56,563 nucleotides of DNA from NCBI GenBank assembly GCA_022804995.1, contig JAAWUC010000003.1, forward strand, positions 1 through 56,563, read 5' to 3'. Below, piece after piece: positions 7,894 through 15,809 of the stretch. The number at the start of each line of letters is the position of its first letter. Position 1 is the first letter of the stretch. The notes beneath the pieces are model-generated. The model did not search any database. It saw only the letters and a program-made list of their open reading frames with translations, and was not told the DNA's origin. The position numbers were made by a program, and so were the translations under genes. This stretch comes from Oscillospiraceae bacterium. GTDB lineage: Bacteria; Bacillota; Clostridia; Oscillospirales; Oscillospiraceae.

Positions 7894-8505
7894 ATGGAAG
7901 AAACCTGCAACCTGGTCCAGCTGCGGGGGACCGCCGCCGGAGAGCCCGTCCTGTCCCATGAGAACCACGACCAGCGGTTCTGCCGCTTCCCCTTCTCCGT
8001 CCGCCGCCTGTCCGGACAGGCGGACATCCTCTACGTCATCGCCACGGAGGAGCAGCTCCGGGGCCTGCTGCCCCTGGAGGGGCGGCGGCTGACCATCGGC
8101 GGGCAGCTGCGCTCCTTCAACAACAAGAGCGGCAGGGGCAGCCGGCTGGTGATCTCGGTGTTTGCCCGGACCCTGACCCCCACCGGGGAGGATGACTACA
8201 ACTGCATCCGCCTGCGGGGCGTGATCTGCAAGCCGCCGGTGCTCCGGCGGACGCCCCTGGGCCGGTGCATCTCCGACATGATGCTGGCGGTGAACCGCCG
8301 GTATGGCCGGGCGGACTACCTGCCCTGCATCGCCTGGGGCCAGGTGGCCATGGTGACGGGGCGCATGGCGGTGGGCACGCCCCTGGCCCTGGAGGGCCGG
8401 GTCCAGAGCCGGATCTACACCAAGGTCATCGAGGGGCAGGCCGAGGAGCGCACTGCCTATGAGGTCAGCGTGATGCAGCTCGTCCACGACGGGGAGGAGC
8501 CGTGA
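7894..8505 (+). CDS. Single-stranded DNA-binding protein with two OB folds
   Basis: 203 residues. The second half (about 95-190) is a clear SSB-type OB fold: RLRGVICKPPVLRRTPLGR, LAVNRR, ADYLPCIAWG and LEGRVQSRIYTK all match the bacterial SSB core. The first half (about 5-90) has the same layout (LVQLRGTAAGEPVL, FPFSVRRLSG, DILYV, GQLRSFNNKSGRGS) but is more divergent, so the protein looks like an internal OB duplication. The acidic C-terminal tip of a housekeeping SSB is missing, so this is probably a specialised paralogue. ATG at 7894 follows GAGGTG; a GTG at 7882 is possible. Confidence 0.82.
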   Translation: MEETCNLVQLRGTAAGEPVLSHENHDQRFCRFPFSVRRLSGQADILYVIATEEQLRGLLPLEGRRLTIGGQLRSFNNKSGRGSRLVISVFARTLTPTGEDDYNCIRLRGVICKPPVLRRTPLGRCISDMMLAVNRRYGRADYLPCIAWGQVAMVTGRMAVGTPLALEGRVQSRIYTKVIEGQAEERTAYEVSVMQLVHDGEEP

Positions 8506-8533
8506 GCATTGCTCACGGCTCCTCCCATTTTTC
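8492..8533. terminator. Bidirectional terminator overlapping the SSB stop codon
   Basis: Perfect 16-bp stem (8492-8507 with 8511-8526, loop ATT) then ATTTTT. The left arm includes the last codons and TGA of the SSB gene. It separates that gene from the convergent DUF1846 gene. Confidence 0.88.
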
Positions 8534-8536
8534 CGC

Positions 8537-10021
8537 CTATCGGTAGTACAGCCTTCGCCGCTCGTACTTCGCCTCACAGCTGATGTGCATTCCCAGCCGG
8601 TGGTACAGGTTCTCGTCCACGGCGCTGAGAACCACGGTGAAGTGGGCGGCGCAGTTTTTCAGCTTGGGGAGCTGCCGCTGGGCCAGGGCGGCGATGGGGT
8701 TGGTCAGGGCGCTGACGCACAGGGCGATGAGCACCTCGTCGCTGTGGAGCCGGGGATTTTTGTTCCCAAGGCTCTCGGTTTTCAGCCGGCAGATGGGTTC
8801 CAGCACCTGGGTGGAGATGAGGTCCAGATCCTGGTCGATGCCTCCCAGCGCCTTCAGAGCGTTGAGCAGCAGGGACGCCGACGCCCCCAGCAGATCGCTG
8901 GTCTTTCCCGTTACCACCCGTCCGTCGGGGAGGACCATGGCTCCGGCGGGTTTGCCGGTGGCCTCCTCCCGGACCAGGGCAGCGGACACGGCGGGGAAGA
9001 TAGCCGGGGTGATGTCCGCCTGCTTCATCAGCAGCTCCAGCTTATAGACCACCTCGTCGTCCACGGTGCCCCGCAGCCGCCCGGTGCAGGCGGTGTAGTA
9101 GCGCCGGAGGATCTCCATGTGGGACGCCTCACGGCAGACCTCGTCGTCGATGATGCAGTTTCCCACCATGTTGACCCCCATGTCCGTGGGGGACTTGTAG
9201 GGGCACTCCCCCAGAATGGATTCAAAGATGGTCCGCAGCACCGGGAAGATCTCCACATCCCGGTTGTAGTTGGTGGCGGCGGCGCCGTAGGCGTCCATGT
9301 GGAAGGGGTCGATCATGTTCACATCGTTGAGGTCCGCCGTCGCCGCCTCGTAGGCCAGATTCACGGGGTGCTTGAGGGGCAGGTTCCAGATGGGGAAGGT
9401 CTCGAACTTGGCGTAGCCCGCCTCCCGCCCCCGGCGGTGCTCATGGTAGAGCTGGCTCAGGCACACGGCCATCTTTCCGCTGCCGGGCCCCGGGGCGGTG
9501 ACCACCACCAGGGACCGGCTGGTCTCCACGTACTCGTTGCGGCCGTAGCCCTCCTCGCTGACGATAACCCCAATGTTGTGGGGGTACCCGGCGATGGGGT
9601 AGTGGCGGTAAGCCCGGACCCCCAGGGCCGACAGCCGCTTGAGAAACACGTCCGCCGCCGGCTGGCCGCTGTACTGGGTGACCACCACGCTGCCCACGTA
9701 CAGGTCCATGCCCTGGAAGGCGTCGATGAGCCGGAGCACGTCCTCCTCGTAGGGGATGCCCAGATCCCCACGGACCTTGTTCTTCTCAATGTCCCCGGCG
9801 CAGATGGCGATGACGATCTCCACGTCCTCCCGCAGCTGCTGGAGCATCCGCACCTTGCTGTCCGGCTCGAAGCCCGGCAGAACCCGGGAGGCGTGGTAGT
9901 CGTCGAAGAGCTTCCCGCCGAACTCCAAATACAGTTTCCCGCCGAACTGCCCGATCCGCTCCCGGATGTGGGCGGACTGCGTTTCGATATACTTTTGATT
10001 GTCGTATCCAATCTTCCCCAT
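8537..10021 (-). CDS. DUF1846 family protein
   Basis: 494 residues, the usual size for DUF1846. The start at 10021 (MGKIGYDNQKYIE) follows AAAAGGGAGAG and fits the family N-terminus; the longer frame overlaps the glycosylase gene. A glycine-rich nucleotide-loop-like stretch (VVTAPGPGSGKMAVCLSQLYHE, split here by description into residues about 178-199) is conserved in the family. Structures exist for relatives, but the reaction is not established. It is 22 bases downstream of the uracil-DNA glycosylase gene on the same strand, so the two are likely cotranscribed. Confidence 0.88.
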   Translation of the reverse strand: MGKIGYDNQKYIETQSAHIRERIGQFGGKLYLEFGGKLFDDYHASRVLPGFEPDSKVRMLQQLREDVEIVIAICAGDIEKNKVRGDLGIPYEEDVLRLIDAFQGMDLYVGSVVVTQYSGQPAADVFLKRLSALGVRAYRHYPIAGYPHNIGVIVSEEGYGRNEYVETSRSLVVVTAPGPGSGKMAVCLSQLYHEHRRGREAGYAKFETFPIWNLPLKHPVNLAYEAATADLNDVNMIDPFHMDAYGAAATNYNRDVEIFPVLRTIFESILGECPYKSPTDMGVNMVGNCIIDDEVCREASHMEILRRYYTACTGRLRGTVDDEVVYKLELLMKQADITPAIFPAVSAALVREEATGKPAGAMVLPDGRVVTGKTSDLLGASASLLLNALKALGGIDQDLDLISTQVLEPICRLKTESLGNKNPRLHSDEVLIALCVSALTNPIAALAQRQLPKLKNCAAHFTVVLSAVDENLYHRLGMHISCEAKYERRRLYYR

Positions 10022-10043
10022 TGGTGTTCTCTCCCTTTTCCCG

Positions 10044-10646
10044 TTACAGTTTGATCCCCCGCAGCTCCGCCCGGGTGTGGTCACAGATCCGGTTGATCTC
10101 CGCCTGGAGGGACTTCAGATCGTCAAAGGACTCCGGCCGCTTGCTGGGGTCCCGCAGCAGGGCCGAGGGGTGGTAGAGGGCCATGGCCCGCATCGTCCCC
10201 AGATCGTAAAACTGCCCGTGCTCCTTGGTGATGCGGAACTTGGGGTTCATCAGCCGCATGGCGGCGATGCGCCCCAGGCAGACCAGGATCTTCGGCTGGA
10301 GAATCTGGGTCTGCTGGCGCAGATAGCCGATGCAGGCGTCCTGCTCCACGTTCAGCGGGTCCCGGTTCTGGGGCGGGCGGCACTTGACGATGTTGGTGAT
10401 ATAAACCATGGTCCGGTCCAGGCCGATGATGGCCAGCATGTCATCCAGCAGCTTCCCGGCTTTCCCCACAAAGGGCTCCCCCTGCTCGTCCTCGTTGGCC
10501 CCGGGGCCCTCGCCCACGAACAGGATCTCCGCCTCCGGATTGCCCACGCCGAAGACCACGTTTTTTCTCGTCTGGCCCAGGGCGCACTCCCTGCACTGGA
10601 GGCACCGCTCCCGCAGGGCCTCCAGACGCTCCCGATTCTCTCCCAT
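10044..10646 (-). CDS. Uracil-DNA glycosylase, family 4 (4Fe-4S)
   Basis: 200 residues. It removes uracil from DNA to start base excision repair. Motif A is [20 protein letters not shown] (about 38-57) and motif B is HPSALLR near 158. Cysteines in CLQC (near 15-18), [10 protein letters not shown] and DACIGYL fit the four ligands of the iron-sulfur cluster of family 4. The start at 10646 follows AGGATATACAAA-type spacing with GGAGGA; a longer frame upstream lacks support. First gene of the unit with DUF1846. Confidence 0.92.
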   Translation of the reverse strand: MGENRERLEALRERCLQCRECALGQTRKNVVFGVGNPEAEILFVGEGPGANEDEQGEPFVGKAGKLLDDMLAIIGLDRTMVYITNIVKCRPPQNRDPLNVEQDACIGYLRQQTQILQPKILVCLGRIAAMRLMNPKFRITKEHGQFYDLGTMRAMALYHPSALLRDPSKRPESFDDLKSLQAEINRICDHTRAELRGIKL

Positions 10647-10738
10647 TTTGTATATCCTCCATGTTCTCTGGTATATTCCCCCGTACCGGGGGGATGATAC
10701 GGGATACGGCCCCATCTCTCGTGAAAGGAGCGGCGTCC

Positions 10739-11299
10739 ATGTCCCGTTGGTTCCTGTATTTCCTGACCTACAGCTTTCTGGGCTACTGTCTGGAGAAGCT
10801 CTTCGCCCGCGCCGTCCGCTCTCCGGAGCGGGTGCGCAAGTGCCTTCTGCTGCTGCCCCTGTGCCCGGTCTACGGTCTGGCCATGACGGTCTGCGCCGCC
10901 CTCACCGGACCGGCGGACGGACTGCTCTATCTGGCGCTGGTGGGGGGCGCGGTGTCCACGGCGGCGGAATATCTGGTCCACCTCTTCTACGACCGGGCCT
11001 TCGCCGTCCGCTTCTGGGACTACAGCGGCATCCCCGGACATATCGAAGGCCGGATCTGCCCCCAGTTCGCCCTGATCTGGGGCGTTCTGTCCGCCCTGGC
11101 CCTCCGCACAATCCAGCCGGCCCTGGCGCAGCTGGCCGGGCGGATCCCCGCCGGGGGGAGCTTTGTCCTCTGGCTGGTCTTCGCGGCGGACTGCGTGGTC
11201 AGCGGGGCTCTCCTCCTGGAGAAGAGGGACACCCAGCTGCTGGCCCTGGGGCCCGGTCTGGCTCACATATGGGCCTCCAGCCAGTCCAGAACATCCTGA
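10739..11299 (+). CDS. Putative ABC transporter permease, CmpB-like membrane protein
   Basis: 186 residues with five or six hydrophobic segments. The N-terminus [23 protein letters not shown] followed by [12 protein letters not shown] matches the family annotated as putative ABC-transporter type IV (CmpB); the central [22 protein letters not shown] segment is the strongest family signature. The ATG at 10739 has GAAAGGAG. Despite the family name there is no ATPase nearby, so transport is unproven. Its last 37 bases overlap the convergent hydrolase gene. Confidence 0.8.
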   Translation: MSRWFLYFLTYSFLGYCLEKLFARAVRSPERVRKCLLLLPLCPVYGLAMTVCAALTGPADGLLYLALVGGAVSTAAEYLVHLFYDRAFAVRFWDYSGIPGHIEGRICPQFALIWGVLSALALRTIQPALAQLAGRIPAGGSFVLWLVFAADCVVSGALLLEKRDTQLLALGPGLAHIWASSQSRTS

Positions 11300-12192
11300 T
11301 AGACGTACTGCCGGGCGGTCTCGTTGAGGATCTCGTGGCGCAGGCCGTGGTAGAGCTTGCAGGACACATCCCGCAGCCCCGCCCTTCGGAAGCAGTCCCT
11401 GGCCCGCAGAACGCCCCGGCCCATCTCCCCCACCGGGTCCTGGTCCCCGGCGATGAAGAACACAGGCAGATGCTTGTCCATCCGGTCCATATTGGCCTGC
11501 CTGGTGATCATGCCGAGCCCGTCCAGCATATCCCGGAACAGCCCCAGGGTGGCGTCCCCGCCGCAGAGGGGGTCGGCCATGTAGGCGTCCACGTTCTCCT
11601 CGCTCCTGGATACCCAGTCAAACCGGGTCCGGTTGGGGGCGAAGGGCCGGTTATAGGTTCCGAAGGCCAGCGCGTCCGCCCGGGCGCTGAAGGCCGTCCG
11701 GCCCAGGCGCCGGATCTCCCGGTCCGCCACCAGCTTCCCCCCGGCGATGGTCAGGGGGGACATGTGCCCCGTGCCGCAGAGTACGCAGCCCGACAGGGTC
11801 CCCGGGTAGCGGATAAGGTGGGTCCGGGAGAGGAAGGAGCCCATGGAGTGGCCGAAGAGGAAGTAGGGCTTCCCCGGAAAGACCCGGGCGGCCGTCCGGC
11901 GCAGTGTCTCCATGTCGTCCACCGTGCAGCGCCAGCCGTCCCTGTCCCCCAGGTAAACCATGGGCCGGTCCGGGATGCGGGACAGGCCGTGGCCCAGGTG
12001 GTCGTTGGCTACGACAGCAAAGCCGTTTTTACATAGAAACCGGGCGAAGGGCGCGTACCGCCCGCCGTACTCCGCCACGCCGTGGGCGATCTGCACCACG
12101 CCCCGGATCTCCCGGCACAGGGGGGTCCACTGGCTGACGTGGATCAGGGCCTCGCCGCCGCTGGAGGGGAAAAAATACTCTGAGTGGATCAT
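11263..12192 (-). CDS. Alpha/beta hydrolase (monoglyceride lipase/lysophospholipase-like, S33)
   Basis: 309 residues. Fold and catalytic triad are visible: oxyanion/GHG segment DHLGHGLSR (about 79-87), nucleophile elbow GHSMGS near 125-130, acid Asp in IAGDQDPVG near 254, and His in [11 protein letters not shown] near 284. The pattern is that of serine aminopeptidase-like S33 hydrolases acting on monoacylglycerols or lysophospholipids. No signal peptide, so cytoplasmic. It converges on and overlaps the CmpB-like gene by 37 bases. Confidence 0.88.
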   Translation of the reverse strand: MIHSEYFFPSSGGEALIHVSQWTPLCREIRGVVQIAHGVAEYGGRYAPFARFLCKNGFAVVANDHLGHGLSRIPDRPMVYLGDRDGWRCTVDDMETLRRTAARVFPGKPYFLFGHSMGSFLSRTHLIRYPGTLSGCVLCGTGHMSPLTIAGGKLVADREIRRLGRTAFSARADALAFGTYNRPFAPNRTRFDWVSRSEENVDAYMADPLCGGDATLGLFRDMLDGLGMITRQANMDRMDKHLPVFFIAGDQDPVGEMGRGVLRARDCFRRAGLRDVSCKLYHGLRHEILNETARQYVYQDVLDWLEAHM

Positions 12193-12306
12193 GACGCACG
12201 CTCCTCTGTCTCATCCGGACTGCCGGCTGAAAATCACTTCCCGTCTATTTTAACACAAAGCCGGGAAAATGGGTAGGCAAAATTTTCTTCCCGGCAGAAA
12301 ATGTTC

Positions 12307-12335
12307 TTGCGGCGGCGGGGAAAAGAGGCTATAAT
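12307..12335 (+). promoter_or_regulatory. SigA-type promoter for the zinc-ribbon protein
   Basis: TTGCGG (12307-12312), 17-bp spacer, perfect TATAAT (12330-12335). The leaderless distance to the gene is about 45 bases, with AAAGGAG at 12374-12380. Confidence 0.75.
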
Positions 12336-12386
12336 GGAGGCAACAGCTGGGGAAGCGCTCCCCGCGCGTTCTGAAAGGAGACACAT

Positions 12387-12806
12387 ATGAGCTTTTTTGA
12401 CGAGTTGACCCAGAAGGCCAGAGTAGTAGCCGCCACCGCCTCGGAGAAGGCGCGGGAGGCCGCCGATTCCGCCAAGATCTCCGCCGCCATTCTCACGGAG
12501 AAGCGGGAGCTGGACCGGAACTACCGGGCCATCGGCCAGTGGTACGTGGGCGAGTATCAGGAGGTTCCCGAGGCCATCGCGGACGTGGTGGCGGCGGTGA
12601 AGGCGTCCCAGGAGAAGATCGAGCAGCTCCAGGCCACCCGGGAGAAGGCGGAGAACGAGGAGGCCTCCATAGAGACGGAGGCGGTGGCCGGCGTGGTCTG
12701 CCCGGTGTGCGGGAAGATCAGCGACTCCAAATTCTGCCCCCACTGCGGCGCGCCCCTGGAGAAGAAGGAGCCCGCCGGCGGGCCGGCGGAGGAGGCCGGG
12801 GAGTAA
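12387..12806 (+). CDS. Zinc-ribbon coiled-coil protein of unknown function
   Basis: 139 residues. Residues about 5-95 are a long amphipathic helix region rich in Ala, Glu and Lys, probably a coiled coil. A four-cysteine zinc ribbon follows: CPVCG near 108-112 and CPHCG near 121-125. The tail is acidic and low in complexity. This layout is common among small Oscillospiraceae proteins but I do not know a function. It has its own promoter and a GC-rich hairpin downstream, so it is monocistronic. Confidence 0.75.
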   Translation: MSFFDELTQKARVVAATASEKAREAADSAKISAAILTEKRELDRNYRAIGQWYVGEYQEVPEAIADVVAAVKASQEKIEQLQATREKAENEEASIETEAVAGVVCPVCGKISDSKFCPHCGAPLEKKEPAGGPAEEAGE

Positions 12807-12825
12807 GCCCGGAATCCATAGAGAA

Positions 12826-12856
12826 GCCCCGCTCCGGAGGAGCGGGGCCTTGCCGC
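12826..12856 (+). terminator. GC-rich hairpin after the zinc-ribbon gene
   Basis: Stem GCCCCGCTC / GAGCGGGGC around CGGAG (12826-12849). The tail is CTTGCC with no real T run, so termination is plausible rather than certain. Confidence 0.55.
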
Positions 12857-12882
12857 CGGATGAGGCTTTCGAAAATTTCCTC

Positions 12883-12911
12883 TTGCATCCCGGCGGAAAC
12901 CGTGATATAAT
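12883..12911 (+). promoter_or_regulatory. SigA promoter of the aromatic amino acid operon
   Basis: TTGCAT (12883-12888), exactly 17 bases, perfect TATAAT (12906-12911). Transcription should begin near 12918, just ahead of the leader-peptide ribosome site AAAAAAGGAG (12923-12932). Confidence 0.88.
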
Positions 12912-12942
12912 GCCACCAGCTTTAAAAAAGGAGCTCTTTCCC

Positions 12943-13002
12943 ATGATGAATACCGCCCTCCACACCGCTTACTTCTACTTTACCTTTATCTACCACAAGT
13001 AG
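12943..13002 (+). CDS. Tyr/Phe-rich leader peptide of the aromatic operon
   Basis: A 19-codon frame starting ATG-ATG, encoding MMNTALHTAYFYFTFIYHK, with AAAAAAGGAG 10 bases upstream. Six of the eight residues 10-17 are Tyr or Phe (three TAC; one TTC and two TTT). It lies between a strong promoter and an intrinsic terminator, directly ahead of DAHP synthase. This is the layout of attenuation leader peptides such as PheL of enterobacteria. It is too short for routine gene callers. Stalling at Tyr/Phe codons would report shortage of charged tRNA-Tyr or tRNA-Phe. Confidence rests on the coincidence of ribosome site, codon content, RNA structures and downstream genes. Confidence 0.88.
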   Translation: MMNTALHTAYFYFTFIYHK

Positions 13003-13094
13003 ATAAGGGTTGTTTTGCTGCGGTGAGAAGGCAGGGCTGAGGAAAGTCCATTCAGGGTCTTACAGTGAAACAACACTGTAGGACCCTTTTATAT
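12982..13094 (+). promoter_or_regulatory. Transcription attenuator (pause, antiterminator and terminator hairpins)
   Basis: Three alternative RNA hairpins can be read. (1) Pause/protector: 12982-12993 pairs with 12999-13010, twelve base pairs with one wobble, loop CACAA; its left arm contains the last Phe/Ile/Tyr codons. (2) Antiterminator: GTTGTTTTGCTG (13009-13020) pairs with CAGTGAAACAAC (13063-13074), twelve continuous pairs including two wobbles. (3) Terminator: AGGGTCTTACAGTG (13054-13067) with CACTGTAGGACCCT (13074-13087), then a T-rich run. Hairpin 2 uses the arm of both 1 and 3. A ribosome stalled on Tyr/Phe codons would open hairpin 1 and allow 2; a ribosome at the stop codon would cover part of 13009-13020 and allow 3. 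Confidence 0.85.
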
Positions 13095-13125
13095 TTTCAA
13101 AAATGCAGATTGGAGTGTTGTCAAT

Positions 13126-14160
13126 ATGATCGTCATCCTGAAAAAGAACGCGGAGAAACAGCAGGTGGAGCTCTTCGACCAGTGGCTCCACAGCATGGGC
13201 CTGGAGACCCACAAGTCCATCGGCGAGAACCACACCATTGTCGGCCTGGTGGGGGACACCTCCCGGGTGGATATCGAGAGCATCATGGCCCTGGACATCG
13301 TGGAGACCGTCAAGCGCATCCAGGAGCCCTATAAAAACGCCAACCGGAAGTTCCACGAGCAGGACACCGTCATCACCCTCTCCAATGGGGCGAAGATCGG
13401 CGGAGGCCACTTCCTGGTCATGGCCGGACCCTGCTCCGTGGAGACGGAGGAGCAGATCATCTCCGTGGCCGAGAGCGTGAAGGCCGCGGGAGCCCAGGTC
13501 CTCCGGGGCGGCGCCTTCAAGCCCCGCACCTCCCCCTACGCCTTCCAGGGGCTCCACGAGGAGGGCATCCGCCTGCTGCTGAAGGCCAGGGAGGCCACCG
13601 GACTGCCTATTGTCACGGAGATCATGGACGCCAAGCACCTGCCCCTTTTCGAGGATATCGACATCATCCAGGTGGGGGCCCGGAATATGCAGAACTTCGA
13701 GCTGCTCAAGGAGCTGGGGAAGCTGCGCAAGCCGGTGCTCATCAAGCGGGGCATGGCCAACACCCTCCAGGAGCTGCTTATGAGCGCCGAGTACGTCATG
13801 GCCGGGGGTAACGAGCAGGTCATCCTCTGCGAGCGGGGCATCCGCACCTTTGAAACCGCCACCCGGAACACCATGGACCTGAGCGTGATCCCGGTGCTCC
13901 ACCAGCTCACCCACCTGCCGGTGGTGGTGGACCCCAGCCACGCCACGGGCCGCTGGGAGCTGGTGGCCCCCATGGCCCTGGGGGCCACGGCCTGCGGGGC
14001 CGACGGGCTCATCATCGAGGTCCACAACGACCCGGAGCACGCCCTGTGCGACGGCCCCCAGAGCCTGCGGCCGGAGAAGTTCACGGACATGATGGAGAAG
14101 GTCCGGGCCATCCGGCCCTACGCCGACCGCTCCTTTACCACAGGTGGCCTCCATGGTTGA
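13126..14160 (+). CDS. aroF: 3-deoxy-7-phosphoheptulonate (DAHP) synthase
   Basis: 344 residues. First committed step of the shikimate pathway: phosphoenolpyruvate plus erythrose 4-phosphate. Residues 1-70 form the ferredoxin-like regulatory domain of the AroF/Thermotoga type (MIVILKKNA...GDTSRVDIESI). The TIM barrel follows with MAGPCSVET (about 98-106), RGGAFKPRTSPYAFQG (about 124-139), IQVGARNMQNF, KRGM and VDPSHATGRWE, which carry the metal and phosphate ligands. The N-terminal domain usually mediates feedback inhibition by Tyr or Phe. First structural gene after the attenuator; it overlaps tyrA. Confidence 0.96.
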   Translation: MIVILKKNAEKQQVELFDQWLHSMGLETHKSIGENHTIVGLVGDTSRVDIESIMALDIVETVKRIQEPYKNANRKFHEQDTVITLSNGAKIGGGHFLVMAGPCSVETEEQIISVAESVKAAGAQVLRGGAFKPRTSPYAFQGLHEEGIRLLLKAREATGLPIVTEIMDAKHLPLFEDIDIIQVGARNMQNFELLKELGKLRKPVLIKRGMANTLQELLMSAEYVMAGGNEQVILCERGIRTFETATRNTMDLSVIPVLHQLTHLPVVVDPSHATGRWELVAPMALGATACGADGLIIEVHNDPEHALCDGPQSLRPEKFTDMMEKVRAIRPYADRSFTTGGLHG

Positions 14161-14998
14161 GACGGTAGGCGTTGTGGGCCTGGGCCTCATCGGCGGCAGC
14201 ATGGCCAAGGCCATCCGCAAGTATACGGACTGCACCCTCCTGGGCTATAACCGCAGCGGTTCCGTCCTCAGCCAGGCTCTGGACGAGGGGGTGCTGGACG
14301 GGGTGCTGACAGAGGAGAAGCTCTCGGAGTGCGGCCTGGTCATCATCGCCCTGTACCCGGAGGCCACGGTGGAGTATGTCACCAGGCACCGGGACCAGTT
14401 CAAAAAGGGCGGCATCGTCATGGACTGCGGCGGCGTGAAGGGCGTGGTCTGCGGCCCCCTGGAGGAGGTGGTGAAGGACGCCGGGTTCTGGTTCGTGGGA
14501 GGCCACCCCATGGCGGGCATTGAGCGCTCCGGCTACGCCCACGCCTTCCCGGAGCTGTTCCAGGGGGCGTCCCTGATCCTCACGCCATACCCCGGCACGC
14601 CCCAGAGCTGCCTGGATGAGATCTGGGAGCTGGCCCGGAAGCTGGGCTTTGGGCACCTCCAGCCCTCCACCCCGGCCGAGCACGACCATATTATCGCCTA
14701 CACCTCCCAGCTGGCCCATGTGGTGAGCTGCGCCTACGTGGGCAGCCCCTCGGCTCCCAACTTTGCGGGCTTCTCCGCCGGGAGCTTCAAGGACATGACA
14801 AGGGTGGCCAAGCTCAACGAGGAGATGTGGACGGAGCTGTTTCTGGAGAACCAGGACGCCCTGGTCCGGGAGATCGACACCCTGGTGGAGGAGCTGGCGG
14901 CCTTTGCCTACACCATCCGCCGGGGGGACCGGGAGCGTTTAAGGGATATGCTCAGGCACGCAAGAGAGATTAAGGAAGCCATTGACAAGGACTGCTGA
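14153..14998 (+). CDS. tyrA: Prephenate dehydrogenase
   Basis: 281 residues. Oxidative decarboxylation of prephenate to 4-hydroxyphenylpyruvate, the tyrosine branch. A Rossmann NAD site opens the protein (VGVVGLGLIGGSMAKA), then GGVKG (about 93-97), GGHPMAG (about 114-120) and the helical dimer domain with HDHIIAYTSQLAHV. No chorismate mutase is fused; PheA supplies that activity. The ATG at 14153 overlaps the aroF stop by 8 bases and is preceded by CAGGTGG; a GTG at 14144 in the same frame would add three residues. Confidence 0.93.
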   Translation: MVETVGVVGLGLIGGSMAKAIRKYTDCTLLGYNRSGSVLSQALDEGVLDGVLTEEKLSECGLVIIALYPEATVEYVTRHRDQFKKGGIVMDCGGVKGVVCGPLEEVVKDAGFWFVGGHPMAGIERSGYAHAFPELFQGASLILTPYPGTPQSCLDEIWELARKLGFGHLQPSTPAEHDHIIAYTSQLAHVVSCAYVGSPSAPNFAGFSAGSFKDMTRVAKLNEEMWTELFLENQDALVREIDTLVEELAAFAYTIRRGDRERLRDMLRHAREIKEAIDKDC

Positions 14999-15012
14999 GA
15001 AAGGGGAGAACG

Positions 15013-15804
15013 ATGAATACCAGCTATATCACCGACTACTACAACAGCTACAACGAGGACGAGCGGACCAAATCCCGCCACGGCAGCGTGGAATTCACCA
15101 CCAACATGAAATATATCCGGGCCTATGTCCCCCAGGGCGGGAAAATCCTGGACGTGGGCGCGGGCACCGGGGTCTACTCCATGGCCCTGGCTATGGACGG
15201 CTACGATGTCCACGCCATGGAGCTGGTGGAGCACAATATTGAGATTTTCCGGGAGAACCTGCGTGCCTGCGGGGCGGAGATTCCGGTGGAGCAGGGCGAC
15301 GCCATGGACCTGAGCCGCTTCGCGGACGAGAGCTTCGACGCGGTGCTGCTCTTCGGGCCGCTGTACCACCTGTACGACAAGGCGGACAAGCTCACTGTTC
15401 TCCGGGAAGCCAAGCGGGTGGTAAAGAAGGGCGGGTATATTTTCGCGGCCTACTGCATGAACGAGGCCGTCATTATCCAGGAGGGTTTCAAGGACGACGG
15501 CAGCGCCATGATGGACTACCTGACCAAGGGGATGATTACTCCAGACTATCACTGCATCTCCAAGCCGGCGGACCTCTTTGAGATGGTGCGGCTGGAGGAC
15601 ATCGACGAGCTCAACCGGGAGACCGGCCTGCGCCGGGAGAAGATTGTCGCTTCCGACCTCTTCTCCCACTATATGAAGGACCGGATTGACAGCTTTTCCG
15701 ACGTTGTCTATCAGACCTATGTCAAATACCATCTGTCCATCTGTGAGCGGCCCGACCTCATCGGGGCCACCAACCACAGCCTGGATATTCTAGTCAAGGA
15801 GTGA
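15013..15804 (+). CDS. Class I SAM-dependent methyltransferase
   Basis: 263 residues. The SAM-binding motif I is ILDVGAGTGVYSMALA (about 45-60), with the acidic residue after strand 2 in VHAMEL, motif II-like QGDAMDLS and FDAVLLFGPLYHL, and a post-motif KKGGYIFAAYC. The substrate is not evident. It is embedded between tyrA and aroB with a 14-base gap before it, and its stop overlaps the aroB ribosome-site region, so it is part of the aromatic operon. That may point to an aromatic or shikimate-derived acceptor, but this is inference from position only. Confidence 0.85.
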   Translation: MNTSYITDYYNSYNEDERTKSRHGSVEFTTNMKYIRAYVPQGGKILDVGAGTGVYSMALAMDGYDVHAMELVEHNIEIFRENLRACGAEIPVEQGDAMDLSRFADESFDAVLLFGPLYHLYDKADKLTVLREAKRVVKKGGYIFAAYCMNEAVIIQEGFKDDGSAMMDYLTKGMITPDYHCISKPADLFEMVRLEDIDELNRETGLRREKIVASDLFSHYMKDRIDSFSDVVYQTYVKYHLSICERPDLIGATNHSLDILVKE

Positions 15805-15809
15805 TGGTT

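Noticed and set aside
10678-10693. CCCCC-GTACC-GGGGG palindrome between the glycosylase and CmpB-like genes
   Set aside because: Short GC-only repeat with no clear promoter relation; could be chance in this base composition.
13037-13050. GAGGAAAGTCCAT-like sequence resembling the conserved start of RNase P RNA
   Set aside because: Only about 13 bases match; the rest of the RNA is absent and a terminator follows within 50 bases. It is part of the attenuator loop.
12912-13125. T-box riboswitch upstream of aroF
   Set aside because: No T-box core, no specifier-stem pattern, and the region encodes a Tyr/Phe leader peptide with classic alternative hairpins.
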